From positions 81,699 through 106,214 of the forward strand of contig NW_003112980.1 in NCBI RefSeq assembly GCF_000003605.2: a stretch of DNA of 24,516 bases, in the 5' to 3' direction. Positions within the stretch are counted from its first letter, which is position 1, and each line of letters begins with the position of its first letter. Below the pieces are notes generated by a model, which did not search any database, was not told the origin of the DNA, and worked only from the letters and a program-made list of their open reading frames with translations. Below are positions 10,640-22,560 of this stretch, piece by piece. The translations under genes were made by a program, and so were the position numbers. Source of the stretch: Saccoglossus kowalevskii (lineage: Eukaryota; Hemichordata; Enteropneusta; Harrimaniidae).

Positions 10640-11000
10640 ATGATGGCAACTCCACGTTGTGGCAGATTTACACACTACTACAGTTTGACTAAAGTTTACA
10701 AACACGACGGTCAGTCACACAAAGTCCCCCAAATTCAAAAGGGATTTTTAACTGCACCGAGGACAAGGAGACGAACAATTGTGCATACTTAGATGACGAC
10801 TCCTCGCTAAACGCAGCATGCAAAAGGCAATTTAAACCTTCCGGGGCAGACTTACATAATACTACAGTTCGATAACATGGCCAGTCACATAAAATCCATC
10901 AAAAGGGAGCTGCAAGTCGTATAATGCCAAAACAGCTAGTCCCATGATTTCACAACTTTCGAAATACGTTCGCTTTTATCGATGTCCACTGTACGCCAGT
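10640..11000. other. CpG-richer patch in SH2B intron 1 with a duplicated block
   Basis: Within an otherwise CpG-poor intron, about 20 CpGs cluster here. A block starting CAGATTTACACACTACTACA (10663) recurs as CAGACTTACATAATACTACA (10847). The copies share later words (CAGTCACA, then AAAAGGGA) but are separated by different deletions, with a 184-bp offset. No ORF or exon is evident. It could be an intronic regulatory element, an alternative promoter or an old mobile element. Confidence 0.4.
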
Positions 11001-12039
11001 AAATGTCTTTCCGTTTGCAGAAACACAAAGCATAAACTATCAGAAATTCGTAACACATAATTCGAGTGATGGTATAACAAAATAACTTATCAATCCATCA
11101 AAAAAGTATAAAAAACATTTTTATAAACAATTTTTAATTATATAAATACACTTTGAAAAGAAACAAGATTCATAAATATAAATCTATTTGAATACATTCT
11201 CACTACAAATTACACAATACTTATTTTCTAATGAAGTTTCTTCACAGCACAAACTATTGGAATCATGCACACGTGTAAGTAATTCGGTGACACATTTTAT
11301 AGCTACGCCCAAAATAGTCCATCATTTATTACGCAACTGTAACCACATGACATCATTCTGTTAACATCCACACATTTTCATAAAATCTCCATGCACTTTT
11401 TGACCTTTCATAAGTACAATACACTACAATTTACTCCAGAAAAACAATTTTCTTGGTACATTCCTACAATCTTGCATACTAATGCGGGATTCAGACACAT
11501 TCCAAGCTGAACAATTTGCTTGGACTAATAACAATTAAAGAGAGTAAAATATGACAATCAGCAACAAGACTCATATACCTGTTGAAATGACTAACATAAG
11601 ATTCATCCTTTGTAGTTCTATTAGTTTTGGGGTCATTAATTAAATATTTCCTGGGTTGGACAAACACACTTGTGCTCATCTAGCAGTCTTTCAGGATTTC
11701 ACTAGTGAGCTTGCCATAATTGCTTTTTTCTTTCTACTGAGTGGTACAGTTGAAGCTTCTCTACATCTTTTTGCACAGTCACTAACGTCATTGGAGACTA
11801 ATTAAGAAAGCCTTGGGGACATTAGTGGCAATCAGCTGAGGTAAGTCTCCTGCAAGCAGCTGATCTCAGCAAATCATACTAGTAGACACTGATAAAGAGT
11901 TCACCATTTACAAGCCTCGAAATGAGGTCTGTAAAAGATTTTACTTCCATCACTACAAAAATGTATACGATTTGTATCCAGATCCGTCAATTTAAATTAC
12001 ATTGATTCACAATGGAAGTTGCATCATACTGACCCTCTG

Positions 12040-14325
12040 AGCTCTCACTGGACTATAACAAGAATTGGACGGACTGGGCTCTAACTGGGCATATAACAAG
12101 AATTGGACGGACTGGGCTCTCACTGGGCATATAACAAGGATTGGGTCCTACTGGGCTTTCACAGGACATTTAACAAGGATTGGGTCCTACTGGGTTCTCA
12201 CTGGGCATATAACAAGGATTGGGTCCTAGTGGGCTCTCACTGGGCATATAACACGGATTGGGTCTACTGGGCTCTCACAGGACATTTAACAAGGATTGGG
12301 TCCTACTGGGTTCTCACTGGGCATATAACAAGGATTGGGTCCTACTGGGCTCTCACTGGGAATATAACAATGATTGGGTCCTACTGGGCTCTCATTGGGC
12401 ATATAACAAAGTTTGGGTCCTAGTGGGCTCTCATTGGGCATATAACAAGGATTGGGTCCTACTGGGTTCTCAAAGGACATTTAACAAGGATTGGGTCCTA
12501 CTGGGTTCTCACAGGACATATAACAAGGATTGGGTCCTACTGGGCTCTCACTGGGCATTTAACAAGGATTGGGTCCTACTGGGCTCTCACTGGGCATATA
12601 ACAATGATTGGGTCCTACTTGGTTCTCACATGACATTTAACAAGGATTGGGTGCTAGTGGGCTCTCACTGGGCATATAACAAGGATTGGGTCCTACTGGG
12701 CTTTCACAGGACATTTAACAAGGATTGGGTCCTACTGGGTTCTCACTAGGCATATAACAAGGATTGGGTCCTACTGGGCTCTCACTGGGAATATAACAAG
12801 GATTGGGTCCTACTGGGCTCTCATTGGGCATATAACAAAGATTGGGTCCTAGTGGGCTCTCATTGGGCATATAACAAGGATTGGGTCCTACTGGGTTCTC
12901 ACAGGACATTTAACAAGGATTGGGTCCTACTGGGCTCTCACTGGGAATATAACAAGGATTGGGTCCTACTGGACTCTCATTGGGCATATAACAAAGATTG
13001 GGTCCTAGTGGGCTCTCATTGGGCATATAACAAGGATTGGGTCCTACTGGGTTCTCACAGGACATTTAACAAGGATTGGGTCCTACTGGGTTCTCACTGG
13101 GCATATAACAAGGATTGGGTCCTACTGGGCTCTCACTGGGAATATAACAAGGATTGGGTCCTACTGGGCTCTCATTGGGCATATAACAAAGATTGGGTTC
13201 TAGTGGGCTCTCATTGGGCATATAACAAGGATTGGGTCCTACTGGGTTCTCAAAGGACATTTAACAAGGATTGGGTCCTACTGGGTTCTCACTGGGCATA
13301 TAACAAGGATTGGGTTCTACTGGGCTCTCATTGGCATATAACAAAGATTGGTCCTAGTGGCTCTCATTGGGCATACAACAAGGATTGGTCCTACTGGTTC
13401 TCACAGGACATTNNNNNNNNNNNNNNNNNNNNNNNNNNNNNNNNNNNNNNNNNNNNNNNNNNNNAAGGATTGGGTCCTACTGGGTTCTCACAGGACATTT
13501 AACAAGGATTGGGTCCTACTGGGTTCTCACTGGGCATATAACAAGGATTGGGTCCTACTGGGCTCTCACTGGGAATATAACAAGGATTGGGTCCTACTGG
13601 GCTCTCATTGGGCATATAACAAAGATTGGGTTCTAGTGGGCTCTCATTGGGCATATAACAAGGATTGGGTCCTACTGGGTTCTCAAAGGACATTTAACAA
13701 GGATTGGGTCCTACTGGGTTCTCACTGGGCATATAACAAGGATTGGGTTCTACTGGGCTCTCATTGGGCATATAACAAAGATTGGGTCCTAGTGGGCTCT
13801 CATTGGGCATACAACAAGGATTGGGTCCTACTGGGTTCTCACAGGACATTTAACAAGGATTGGGTCCTACTGGGTTCTCACTGGGCATATAACAAGGATT
13901 GGGTCCTACTGGGCTCTCACTGGGAATATAACAAGGATTGGGTCCTACTGGGTTCTCACAGGACATTTAACAAGGATTGGGTCCTACTGGGTTCTCACTG
14001 GGCATATAACAAGGATTGGGTCCTACTGGGCTCTCACTGGGAATATAACAAGGATTGGGGCCTACTGGGTTCTCACAGGACATTTAACAAGGATTGGGTC
14101 CTACTTGGTTTTCACATGACATTTAACAAGGATTGGGTCCTACTTGGCTCTCACATGACATTTAACAAGGATTGGTCCTACCTGGTTCTCACAGGACATT
14201 TAACAAAGATTGGACCCTCTGGGCTCTCACTGGACATACAAAAATTGGACCCCCCCCCCCATCACTGGGCCATAACAGGAATTGGATCCCCTTGCATGCT
14301 TGGGCTCTCTCACTGGATTGTTTTT
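12040..14325. repeat. 39-bp minisatellite in SH2B intron 1
   Basis: The unit contains CTGGGCATATAACAAGGATT and GGGTCCTACTGGG and repeats every 39 bp across about 2.2 kb. Several variants recur in ordered groups: GGGCATATAAC, GGACATTTAAC, GGGAATATAAC and an AAAGATTGGGT..TAGTGGG form. This implies higher-order duplication of multi-unit blocks. Both edges are more diverged than the centre. The 13-codon period leaves long frames open (HWAYNKDWVLLGS-type units), but a 1-bp loss near 12264 and a TAG at 12747 break them. An N gap and a probable false duplication lie inside. Confidence 0.92.
13413..13464. other. assembly gap (52 N)
   Basis: The 52 undetermined bases lie within the 39-bp minisatellite. 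The 381 bases to the left (13032-13412) equal the 386 bases to the right (13465-13850) except for five GGG-to-GG losses, all near the gap edge. This indicates unmerged overlapping contig ends rather than missing unique sequence. Confidence 0.98.
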
Positions 14326-15915
14326 TGTCTTAGTAATCTTCATAACAGTGATGAAAACGCTATTTCCATACATAGTTCATCTTGAGATATTCAGTAAATT
14401 TAGAAAGAAAAACTCAATACACTACAGACGCTAGAGAAAGCATAGATTCTCAAAAAGACTAATTACCGTACTGGACCAGGTTAGTGCCCAGTCTCCTCAA
14501 TTCAGAAAATCATGATTTTTTTTAAAAAGAGTGCAAACAATAATTCTAATACACCATGTGATTGAGGGGATATTACGTCTTTCAGGGAAAATAAAATTAC
14601 GAAATTAGTTGCGTCGTCATTGACTTTTACAATGAAGAAACAGAAACGGTCATAACAAATATGCTCATTTTATTACAATTTAATTACATACCACCCGAAC
14701 TTATGAGGTTAAAAATATTAGAGTCAGTTGGAACACAGTCAAAGTCAAAATCTTCATCATTATCTCACTGATGAATGTGTTGAATTGCACACAAACTCTC
14801 GATGAAAATTCCTGAAGACTTTCTGGTAACGCAACGTGAATTATCGATGTCAAAGTACAATCTGTTGGAGTCTATTTTGGCGAATAAATGGCATGGTTTT
14901 TTTCAAAAAACAGGTACCAGGTAACTAGCAGTTTTTGATAGGTAAACTGAATATGGCATGAAATATTTACTGAATTTTACTTCTATTAACAGGTTATTTA
15001 CACATGGTTACTGTGGTCTGTGCATTCACAACATATTCACGATGGTCGATATCAATGCTGTATCATATAAAAACGAGTACCTATATTCCTTAAGAAATGA
15101 TCAAAGACCAAGTTTTAAATTAGTGGCATTTTGGGTGCTTTGCCAAATGTGACTCCGAATCTAAATATTGCGCGTGCGCGGGGTGGGGTGGGAGGTGGTG
15201 GTGGTGGTGGTGGGGGGGGGGGGGGGTTGAGGCTTGACTGGGCATGGGCGCTAACAAAGTCCAGTACAATATATGACCAGATTACAACCTAAAATGCTAC
15301 ACACATAGCAACAAAGATAAACAGTCCACGTCATGAAATACGACAATGAGTATAAAATGTACATGTAAGCCAAAGGATGCTTTGCAAAGCCCCTAGGCTA
15401 TTATGAACTGAACCACTGGAGAGCATAAACACTTATGCTTGTCTAACAGTCCTAGCAAATATATTCGCATCATGTCCAGACATAGCAGTGTCAACTTATC
15501 TTACAACATGTACATATCATCAGTCTCACTCTACAAAGAGATGGTTAAATTAGGACTAGCCACAACTCTTATTTCCCAGTCATTTGTTCCTGTGTGATTA
15601 AGATGAAAGGTGGAACAATTCTAAGGTCAACAAAATATGGGCACTTTTTATGAGAATATCATTGTTTACAGTTAACACCCCTTTTAATGCGTCCTTTTCC
15701 TACATGTAATCACAGGGAATAAATTACAATAAATACCCAAGCGTGCTTAAGTGAATTGTTTCAGATTTATCCTTTTTAATGATTTCATAGATGTTTAGCA
15801 AAATAAACTGCAAATTTTTGCTATTGGCATCCATCCTCGATGATATTGGTGATGGGTATGTGAGACTAATGTCATGAGTTCAACGACGATGAATATTTCT
15901 GTGTTGAAATGTGAA
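14326..15915 (-). other. SH2B intron 1, middle portion
   Basis: Non-coding; contains the G-rich tract at 15179-15226. Nothing else is recognised. Confidence 0.65.
15179..15226. other. G-rich tract with GGT repeats and 15-base poly-G
   Basis: A CG-alternating stretch (GCGCGTGCGCG, 15170-15180) runs into GGGTGGGGTGGGAGG, six GGT units and a run of 15 G. The plus strand has several G3+ tracts spaced by one to three bases, fitting a potential G-quadruplex; this is the non-template strand for neither gene but the template for minus-strand SH2B transcription. Other G or C runs occur at 16863-16875 and 14250-14260. Confidence 0.7.
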
Positions 15916-16093
15916 TACTGTAAAACCATTTATTTTCACAGACGTTAAATTTCACTATTTTGATGTTTTGAGCATACTCACTGTGAGTTTTATTGTTATT
16001 TTACATGTTCACGTAGATTTAATTTAGCAGATTTTACATATCAGTGACAATAGTGAAATTAAAACCCAGTGAATAATTAATGCGTTTACAGTA
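15916..16093. mobile_element. MITE with TACTGTAAA ends (178 bp)
   Basis: The left end begins TACTGTAAAACCATTTATTT and the right end, reverse-complemented, begins TACTGTAAACGCATTAATTA. Similarity continues imperfectly for about 45 nt, including the shared word AAATTTCACTATT or AATTTCACTATT. It encodes nothing. It belongs with the elements at 8746, 18267 and 20580 by its end motif, and lies in the large SH2B intron. Confidence 0.65.
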
Positions 16094-18266
16094 AGAAGCA
16101 CAGGTGGTTTTGCTGCAGACAGGAATATATGACATATATGCATTAGATTAAGGATATATAATTAAAAACAAACTCCCTGAACATCACTGAAAGGACAACA
16201 TGATATACTACCATTGAATCAAGTACGAGTTATCTTGCTAAGCCAAGAAATCATTTTCACTACCCTGGATGAAATGACAATACATATGTAGCTAGGGTTA
16301 CATTTTGCAAAATTACTTGTCCAGTCATATCCACAACCCTGGAGCCAATAGTAATAAACCTCATTTCTAGTTAGCAAGCATGTATATATATATGACCTTG
16401 ATAAACTGAAATAATATCTTATGCACAATCATTTATTTGTCATTTACTATTATTTGATATTTGTTCAACACATTGCCTGCAGGTGTTATTTTTCTTGTTC
16501 ATTTTAGCTCTCTGTGGAGGCTTTCTGTAGGCGCTGCATTTACAACTGACTTCATGAAGGCTGACTGAAGCAAAATTTAATTTTAGCCAAATCATTTTGG
16601 AAATCTTCCAAGCCCCTAAATATTTCAAATGTTCCATTAATTTGAAGGAATTAATGTATAATATAATGTATTTATATGAGAAGTATTTTCCTTACACAAT
16701 GTAGGTCCTTAAAGCACTGAGATTTGGCTATGAAAATACCATGCTTCGTTATTCAAGAAGACAATACAAAACAAAACAAAACAATAGATTTTGCACATAT
16801 TTTATATACAAATTACATTGTGTTATGTAAATTAGCAGACATGCTTAAAAAAATTTTCTGGAGGGGGGGGGGGGGCACTAAGAAGAAAAGAATACCAATT
16901 TCCTATTTATTGTGTAAACTAGAATTACCGGTAACAGCTCCACACCCTACATATTTAAGCAGTACATGTATTAATAGTAATATTTGTGTTAACATCTTAG
17001 TGTGCCAAATTCTATAATGTTCGCCATTTACAAAATAAATTTGCATACTTTTTTCCATCAGTATCCAATGATTCAAAATTATCAAAAAAATTATATGAAA
17101 ATATACAGTAAATATTAATAGGTTTAATAGTTTTTACCTAATTGCAGCTTCTCACAGGTGTTAACTATACAGTCATTTTGACACACAAACTGCTATAAAT
17201 ACTTTGTAATTAATTCAGCTGTCAGAGTATTTTGTAAAAGACCTTGAAATACTTTGGGATTGTGAGACAGTCAAAAACTATGAAATGAATCCATCAGGAA
17301 AACAATAAATGGCATCCTAGGAACTACATGCACCACCCACAAGCACAAACTGGATAATGCACTCCTACTGTGTTGATGCTGTTTGCAGAATGTGATAGAG
17401 TTTTATTCACTCACTCATTCACTGTGGAATATTGCATGCATCACAGTCTGGGTGACAGGGCAAACAGTGATAAGTAATGCATGCATACAACGCAGTATAA
17501 AATTATATCTTTAGAAAATTTAAATTATAAGAACATGACACTGTGTTCCCAGATGAAATGACATCACTCAAATAAATACAGCAATTCTATGACAGGGATC
17601 AGGGCCAGAGCAGACACAGTATACTTTGAGGGTTTGACGTTTTGAAAACACATCTGGATATCTCAGCTACGATATATCATGTGTACTACAAAATGACCAA
17701 GTGTATCCAACTGACTATACAATCCTCAATAATTATAGCACTAGCCTAGGAGTAATTATTATATACAAAATGACAATCTTTCTCTTTTGTCTAATGAATT
17801 GTTATTTTAGGTTAAAGCAATGAAATAAATTTAATAATAATTTGACATTTAATCTCTCAGTAAACAACGTAACAAATTACATAAAGACAAATTATGTTAG
17901 CCGCCCTTCACATCCGCATTCTCTGGTAAATAGAGATGATAAACAAGTTGTAAAGAGAAATATCGCCTATCCTTGCAATCCATGCGAAAGTAACTATAAA
18001 ATATAAACCTCTGAATAACTTGGAAAGCAGACTAGACTATGTACATGTATACACAGATTATTACAACTAGCAACGTTCAATCCAGAGTAACTGAAAAATT
18101 AGGTTGTAAATTAATTTCTAATAGGGTTGGAGCAGATGGGGGTGGGCATTCAACTGAGACTGAACATGGGATACGCAATCTTGAATGAAAAAAAAATAGG
18201 GCTAAATATTTTGCCAGGGATGTTGCACACTTTGGTTAATAAATTGCTATGTTCAAATATCTAACA
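16094..18266 (-). other. SH2B intron 1, AT-rich portion
   Basis: No exon or RNA gene recognised. A 13-base poly-G run sits at 16863-16875 and an AAAAC run near 16770. Confidence 0.65.
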
Positions 18267-18436
18267 TACTGTGGAATACTTTATTTTTGCTTGGAATTAA
18301 TTTTCGCTATTTTCGCTGAAGGAATGATTCAGTGAAAATAAAATACAGCGAATATACCTTTTCTCCTATCTTTTACATTCAACTCACTAAAATTCAGCGA
18401 AAATTAATTCCAGTGAAAATAAAGTATTTTACAGTA
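18267..18436. mobile_element. nearly palindromic MITE with TACTGT ends (170 bp)
   Basis: The left arm starts TACTGTGGAATACTTTATTT and the right arm, reverse-complemented, starts TACTGTAAAATACTTTATTT. Both continue with GGAATTAATTTTCGCT, giving arms of about 40 nt. The core also contains CGCTGAA / TTCAGCG words, so the whole element could fold back on itself. No coding capacity. Same end motif as 15916-16093. Confidence 0.75.
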
Positions 18437-19500
18437 CTTCTTAGAAAAAATTCTTGTCAAAAGATCAAAAACACCTGATTTTAGGCTTTGCAATAGCAGA
18501 AATTAAACAACTATGGCATGTTTTTTTTCAGGGTTTTCTATAATTATGTCATGCATTGTGCTGCATGCCCTGCACTTTTATTGCATCCAACAAATCAACT
18601 GCTTTATATGTGCATGTGACCATGTTAAGGGTATAATCTTTTATCAATACTTGACAATATGTTGAAAGGTTACTTTTCAAGGTGAGGAAGAGTGAATTGC
18701 TAAAATTGTTGGGTCAGTTCTCCAATGACTTCCTCTTGTTAGAACAGTGGGCAGATGAGACCAGTGAATGGTGAAACAAATCTTATAATACTGCAATGTC
18801 AAAGATACTGTGGTCTTTGCATGTCTGCGAACTCAACTATTAATCCATTGCATTGATCTAACTGTAACGAGTCATGCAAAACACAGAAATATCAACAGTG
18901 AGTTTCATTACAGAACTATTTTGTACAAAACTTTGCGCTTATTAGGCAATTTAAAGGGAAACCGCTCAATCCCATGGATTGCACCAAAGAATCATGGGAC
19001 ACTATTGTTTATGTTGTTTACAATGTTAATCTTTCTTTTTTTATCCATTGTTATTTTAATCCAGAAAGTAAATTTGTTGTGAGATTGGGCTTAACCAGAA
19101 GGTGCCCCTTTAAAATCTAATACACCCCATGTGGTACATCTATGGAGGAAGCTACTGGTACTAGTAATATGAAAGCAAGTGATTCACTTCTATGAAACAG
19201 GTGTTGTGTTTGGATAATACTATATTTAGTGAGCACAGACGTACAATTTAAATATTTCAACCGTCTATCTAAAAGTAATCTTAATTAACCAACATAACGC
19301 CTTCAGAAAGCTATCCATTAAGTGGTAGAAATCACCTTTACTGCGAAAGTCATTCAAAGAACATTTAATAGTACTTGCAAATGCAGTCTGCTGTGTAATT
19401 CAGAGAACTGTCAGTGTACATTGACAAGACAAAATCACTGCACTCAGTAAATCAAAGCAATTAACAAAGGTGAATTTGTTTTGATCCCTTAGCAGGCAGA

Positions 19501-19528
19501 AATCACCTTTCTCTTTAGAAAGGTGATT
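19501..19528. other. perfect 12-bp stem-loop
   Basis: AATCACCTTTCT (19501-19512) is followed by loop CTTT and the exact reverse complement AGAAAGGTGATT (19517-19528). A related word, AAATCACCTTTACTGCGAAA, occurs near 19331. The stem is too short for a typical microRNA precursor. It may be the centre of a small inverted-repeat element. Confidence 0.6.
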
Positions 19529-20108
19529 AATGATTTCAAAGTTCATTGCTCATTCACTCACTCAACTGAAATGAAATTAAGTCACATGACCAACCAAAAA
19601 TGAATTAATCGATCTACATATTATATTGCGAACACTTTTGATTTTCTCATCCTGGGTTCCTGGGTGGTGGATGGGGGACACTTTAATTTTTATGTTAACT
19701 CCTGACAATCCACTAGAATGGCATATTTGAACACCCACCCCAATATTTGATGACAAATTCACATTTAAGCTTTGATAATGCCACTATTTAACAACAAGGT
19801 TTTATCAGCATAGACAAGCAAAATAAATTTGTGTCAATGCACATTTGTGTACACCCATGACTAAGTAACAAAAAGTACAAAGTACTTCAAGGAGAAGTTA
19901 TAAACAAGAGGGGAATCAAAACAAGTTCTGCCCTCCAGGCAGTGTTATAAGGTTTCCTTTCTCAGCATAGAGCATGACACGCCCACTGCACATGCAGAAA
20001 CTAATACTTCAAAGACCTTAAACGAAATATTTTTTAAAAACTCTGAATATCTGATAATGTAGTTGGAGGGTGGATCTTTTAATGAAATGTTTTTCCCCAA
20101 AACTACCT

Positions 20109-20212
20109 GTGTAAATATTGTGGAATACATTATTGTTGTGGTTTGCAAATCATTTTATACGTGTAAATACTGTAGAATGTACTATTTTTGTGGTTCCTGC
20201 AACTCATTCACA
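20109..20212. repeat. two-copy 52-bp tandem duplication resembling a MITE end
   Basis: Copies at 20109-20160 and 20161-20212 begin GTGTAAATATTGTGGAATAC and GTGTAAATACTGTAGAATGT and share a TTTGTGG/GTTGTGG word. The sequence resembles the left end of the element at 18267 (TACTGTGGAATAC), so these may be duplicated MITE ends without a matching right arm. Confidence 0.5.
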
Positions 20213-20579
20213 TGTTTTCAAATGAAAGAAAAGTGATAGAAGACAGTTAAACAGGTTTTGTTTTTTTTTCTTTTCACACTCTCAAAGAACTTAATTGTCA
20301 TTGAAAAATAACTCCCAAAAAACAAATTCCAAAACTAAAACACCAATTAAATTACACAGTATATGTATAACCAATTTCTGGCTACATCAAACAAAATAAA
20401 TTACAAAAAAGAAAAAAGATTATCATTATCAGTTTTCTCCACCAACTTTTATCAAACGTCTCTGTCTGATCACAGAGCACATAGACTTTGGTAGAGATTA
20501 CGAAGTCAGCGAAGCTGGGTTAGAACGGGACAGTAATTTGGACATCATTATTAGAAATACAACAGTTGAATTCAAAAGT

Positions 20580-20753
20580 TACTGTAAACCCCCATGCGAC
20601 AAATCTTTGCAAATTTCGTCAGTGAAAATCACCAAATTTTGTGGAAGTAAAAGTTTTTCTGGGGTCCCAATTTTGCAAAATTTTGTCTACTTTAATGCTA
20701 TAAATTCTTGAAATCGTCAAAAATTTCCAGAGAAATTTAACCGTTTTACTGTA
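20580..20753. mobile_element. degenerate MITE with TACWGTAAA ends (about 174 bp)
   Basis: The left end reads TACTGTAAACCCCCATGCGA and the right end, reverse-complemented, reads TACAGTAAAACGGTTAAATT. The arms share only patches such as GCAAATTT/GGAAATTT and TTCGTC/TGACG, so it is an older member. The end motif and length match its relatives at 15916 and 18267. It lies in the SH2B first intron, about 380 bp from the splice donor. Confidence 0.45.
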
Positions 20754-21130
20754 TTTAAAGTACACCAATAACATTCTCATTTCTTCACCTTAACAAAGGT
20801 CATCCAGAATATTAACATTGATTAATTTAACATTTGGTCTTGTGCATTTTTTGTTTCAACAACAATGCTCTTTTACGAGAATTCGATTTACAGCATTCCT
20901 TGACATTTTTTCACAGGCTACTACTACTACTTACCATTTAACTAGGACTAAAAATAAATCATACTGGATACCGATAACAAAAAAATAGGATACCATGGCA
21001 ACTCATAATCCGTTTATAAACGAACAAATTGGATATGCAATCATAATATTGACACACAATTCAGTCAAAATTAATACGGTTACATAAACACCTGTCAGCA
21101 ATTAATTTCCTATTTGATAGTGATACTTAC

Positions 21131-21784
21131 TTTCGGGGGGCTGTAAAATTCCAGCATATGTCCTCCGTCCGTTTTAACAAGCATCAGTTTACTTTTTTCC
21201 CACTTATTTTTCCCGTGTTGTGGATCTGGGAAAATAAGTTGGTTGACTATTCCTTCTTTCAAAATGTCTTGTTTTGATCGCGTCGTGTGTTTTGATCCGT
21301 GGTTTAAGTCCTCTGAATGCTTGCGGAATTTCGATCGCACTGTTTCTCGCATACTTTTGAAAGACATTTTTTTGGTGAGTTGTGTCTTGGAAGAACCAGG
21401 CATTTTTGTTTTTTCTGCCTTGGAATGTGAAGAATGTGATTGATTATTTTGGTCTTGGGTCGACGTGGTTTCCTGTTGAAAATGCGAATGGTGAAAATCC
21501 ATCTCACCGCCCTGTCTTCCGCCATTTAGATTAGTCCCTCTTCTGTCGCCAGAAGCATTGAAACCCTTGTGCGCCTCAACCTCAAAATGGTCCAGAAAAT
21601 GATCGACATACCGACGTGCAAATTTGTTACCGGCATCCGGCTCGTCAAACTCAGGGTTGTCTGTGAGAAACTGACGGAAATGTCGTGCAAATTCAGCTGC
21701 CGCAGCTTGGGCATGATGTTCACATAATTCCGCCCAGTCGACCGTAGTCTCGGTTTCATGATTGTGTATACTGCCGTTTTCCAT
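21131..21784 (-). CDS. SH2B: SH2B-family adaptor protein, first coding exon (dimerisation domain and start of PH domain)
   Basis: This exon encodes residues 1-218 of an SH2B/APS/Lnk-type adaptor, a cytoplasmic scaffold that binds activated receptor tyrosine kinases and JAK2 through its SH2 domain. The ATG at 21784 has A at -3 and G at +4, and an in-frame TGA lies upstream. Residues 17-70 match the phenylalanine-zipper dimerisation domain: WAELCEHHA, then EFARHFRQFL, then FARRYVDHFLDHFEVEA, with aromatic residues spaced along amphipathic helices. Residues 76-135 are polar and low-complexity. Residues 138-170 are basic (KKMSFKSMRETVRSKFRKH), like the pre-PH linker of SH2B1. Residues 173-218 are the first PH strands (DILKEG, KSKLMLVK, LEFYSPPK). 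Translation stops matching after AAA, where GTAAGT gives a strong phase-0 donor. The family (established knowledge) is usually about 580-760 residues in vertebrates, so most of the protein lies outside this exon. Family assignment is firm; orthology to a particular vertebrate paralogue is not claimed. Confidence 0.93.
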
Positions 21785-22560
21785 AATTCCCGTTAACTGT
21801 AGTCCATCTGTTAGCCAGCTAAGAAATCATCGTGATATTTGGCATATACTTATTGAACATAACAATGTCATCTTTACATATAAACATTAAAACTCACGAC
21901 TCCTTCCTGTTAATGCCAGAAAAAGGGCTACTTTGGTTTCCTAAATAATTCACTCTGGCTGCGTTTGCTACTATCCACCCACGAGATTTCGGCGCAACGT
22001 GTATTCACAAACAAACCATCCCTTTTACTAAATCTTATTGGAGATTGATATATATTCGTGATTAATGTAATTTGCAATGGCTACGACCCGTCTAACGATT
22101 AGCATAGTCACGTTTTGAAAACTAGCTTGGGTAGCCTTTACTACGTCGTGGGCCAGGGTTTTAAAAGAATGCCCGGATGTGCGCATTGATAGGTCGTTGC
22201 TCTCTCTATTTGTCACAGCTGATCATTTGTTGTTGTTCACTTCATTCTAACAATTGGGGTTGTGATTGAATCGGATGTGTCAGCTCAATCAGGTCAGTAA
22301 ACACGGGATCCTTGCGTTGTGAGTATCGATGAACGGTAGGTTCAATTCAGGTGTATTTCACGCCATTGAGCGGTTGCTCAAGTTGCGACATCGTACTCTA
22401 GTATATTTGTGTATCAGCGGTTAGACAGATTGTGAACCCGACATGAAATCTACTACACGTCACTCTGAACTCACGCGACACGACTGACGTTGCCACGCAA
22501 ACACTTATGGAGTATGGGGAATGTGATTGGCACTTGAATCCAAACAACAGAACAGATCTT
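21785..22560. promoter_or_regulatory. presumed promoter and 5'UTR region of the SH2B-like gene
   Basis: This stretch lies directly 5' of the SH2B start codon. CpG density rises sharply, with roughly 17 CpGs between 22270 and 22500, while CpG is sparse in most of the introns. Inverted CCAAT-type (GATTGG, 22525) and CRE-half-site-like (TGACGTTG, about 22487) words are present, but each is short enough to occur by chance. There is no convincing TATA box near the start codon. It is a plausible CpG-rich, TATA-less promoter, possibly shared with the divergent plus-strand gene. No transcription start can be placed from sequence alone. Confidence 0.4.

Larger units (their letters stand above)
9525..12039 (-). 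other. SH2B intron 1, 3' portion
   Basis: Ends in transcript sense with the TTCCAG acceptor at 9525-9530. It holds the AT run at 9673-9703 and the CpG-richer duplicated patch at 10640-11000. A 116-codon minus frame at 10249-10599 has no recognisable domain and is within chance expectation for this base composition. Confidence 0.75.
18437..20579 (-). other. SH2B intron 1, 5' portion
   Basis: Contains the hairpin at 19501-19528 and the 52-bp duplication at 20109-20212. A plus-strand 90-codon frame at 18810-19082 has no domain and was not accepted. Confidence 0.65.

Noticed and set aside
12103-14385. Plus-strand frames of HWAYNKDWVLLGS-type 13-residue units
   Set aside because: They are the 39-bp minisatellite. 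A 1-bp loss near 12264 and a TAG at 12747 break the frame, parts of the minus strand are open too, and the array lies in an SH2B intron.
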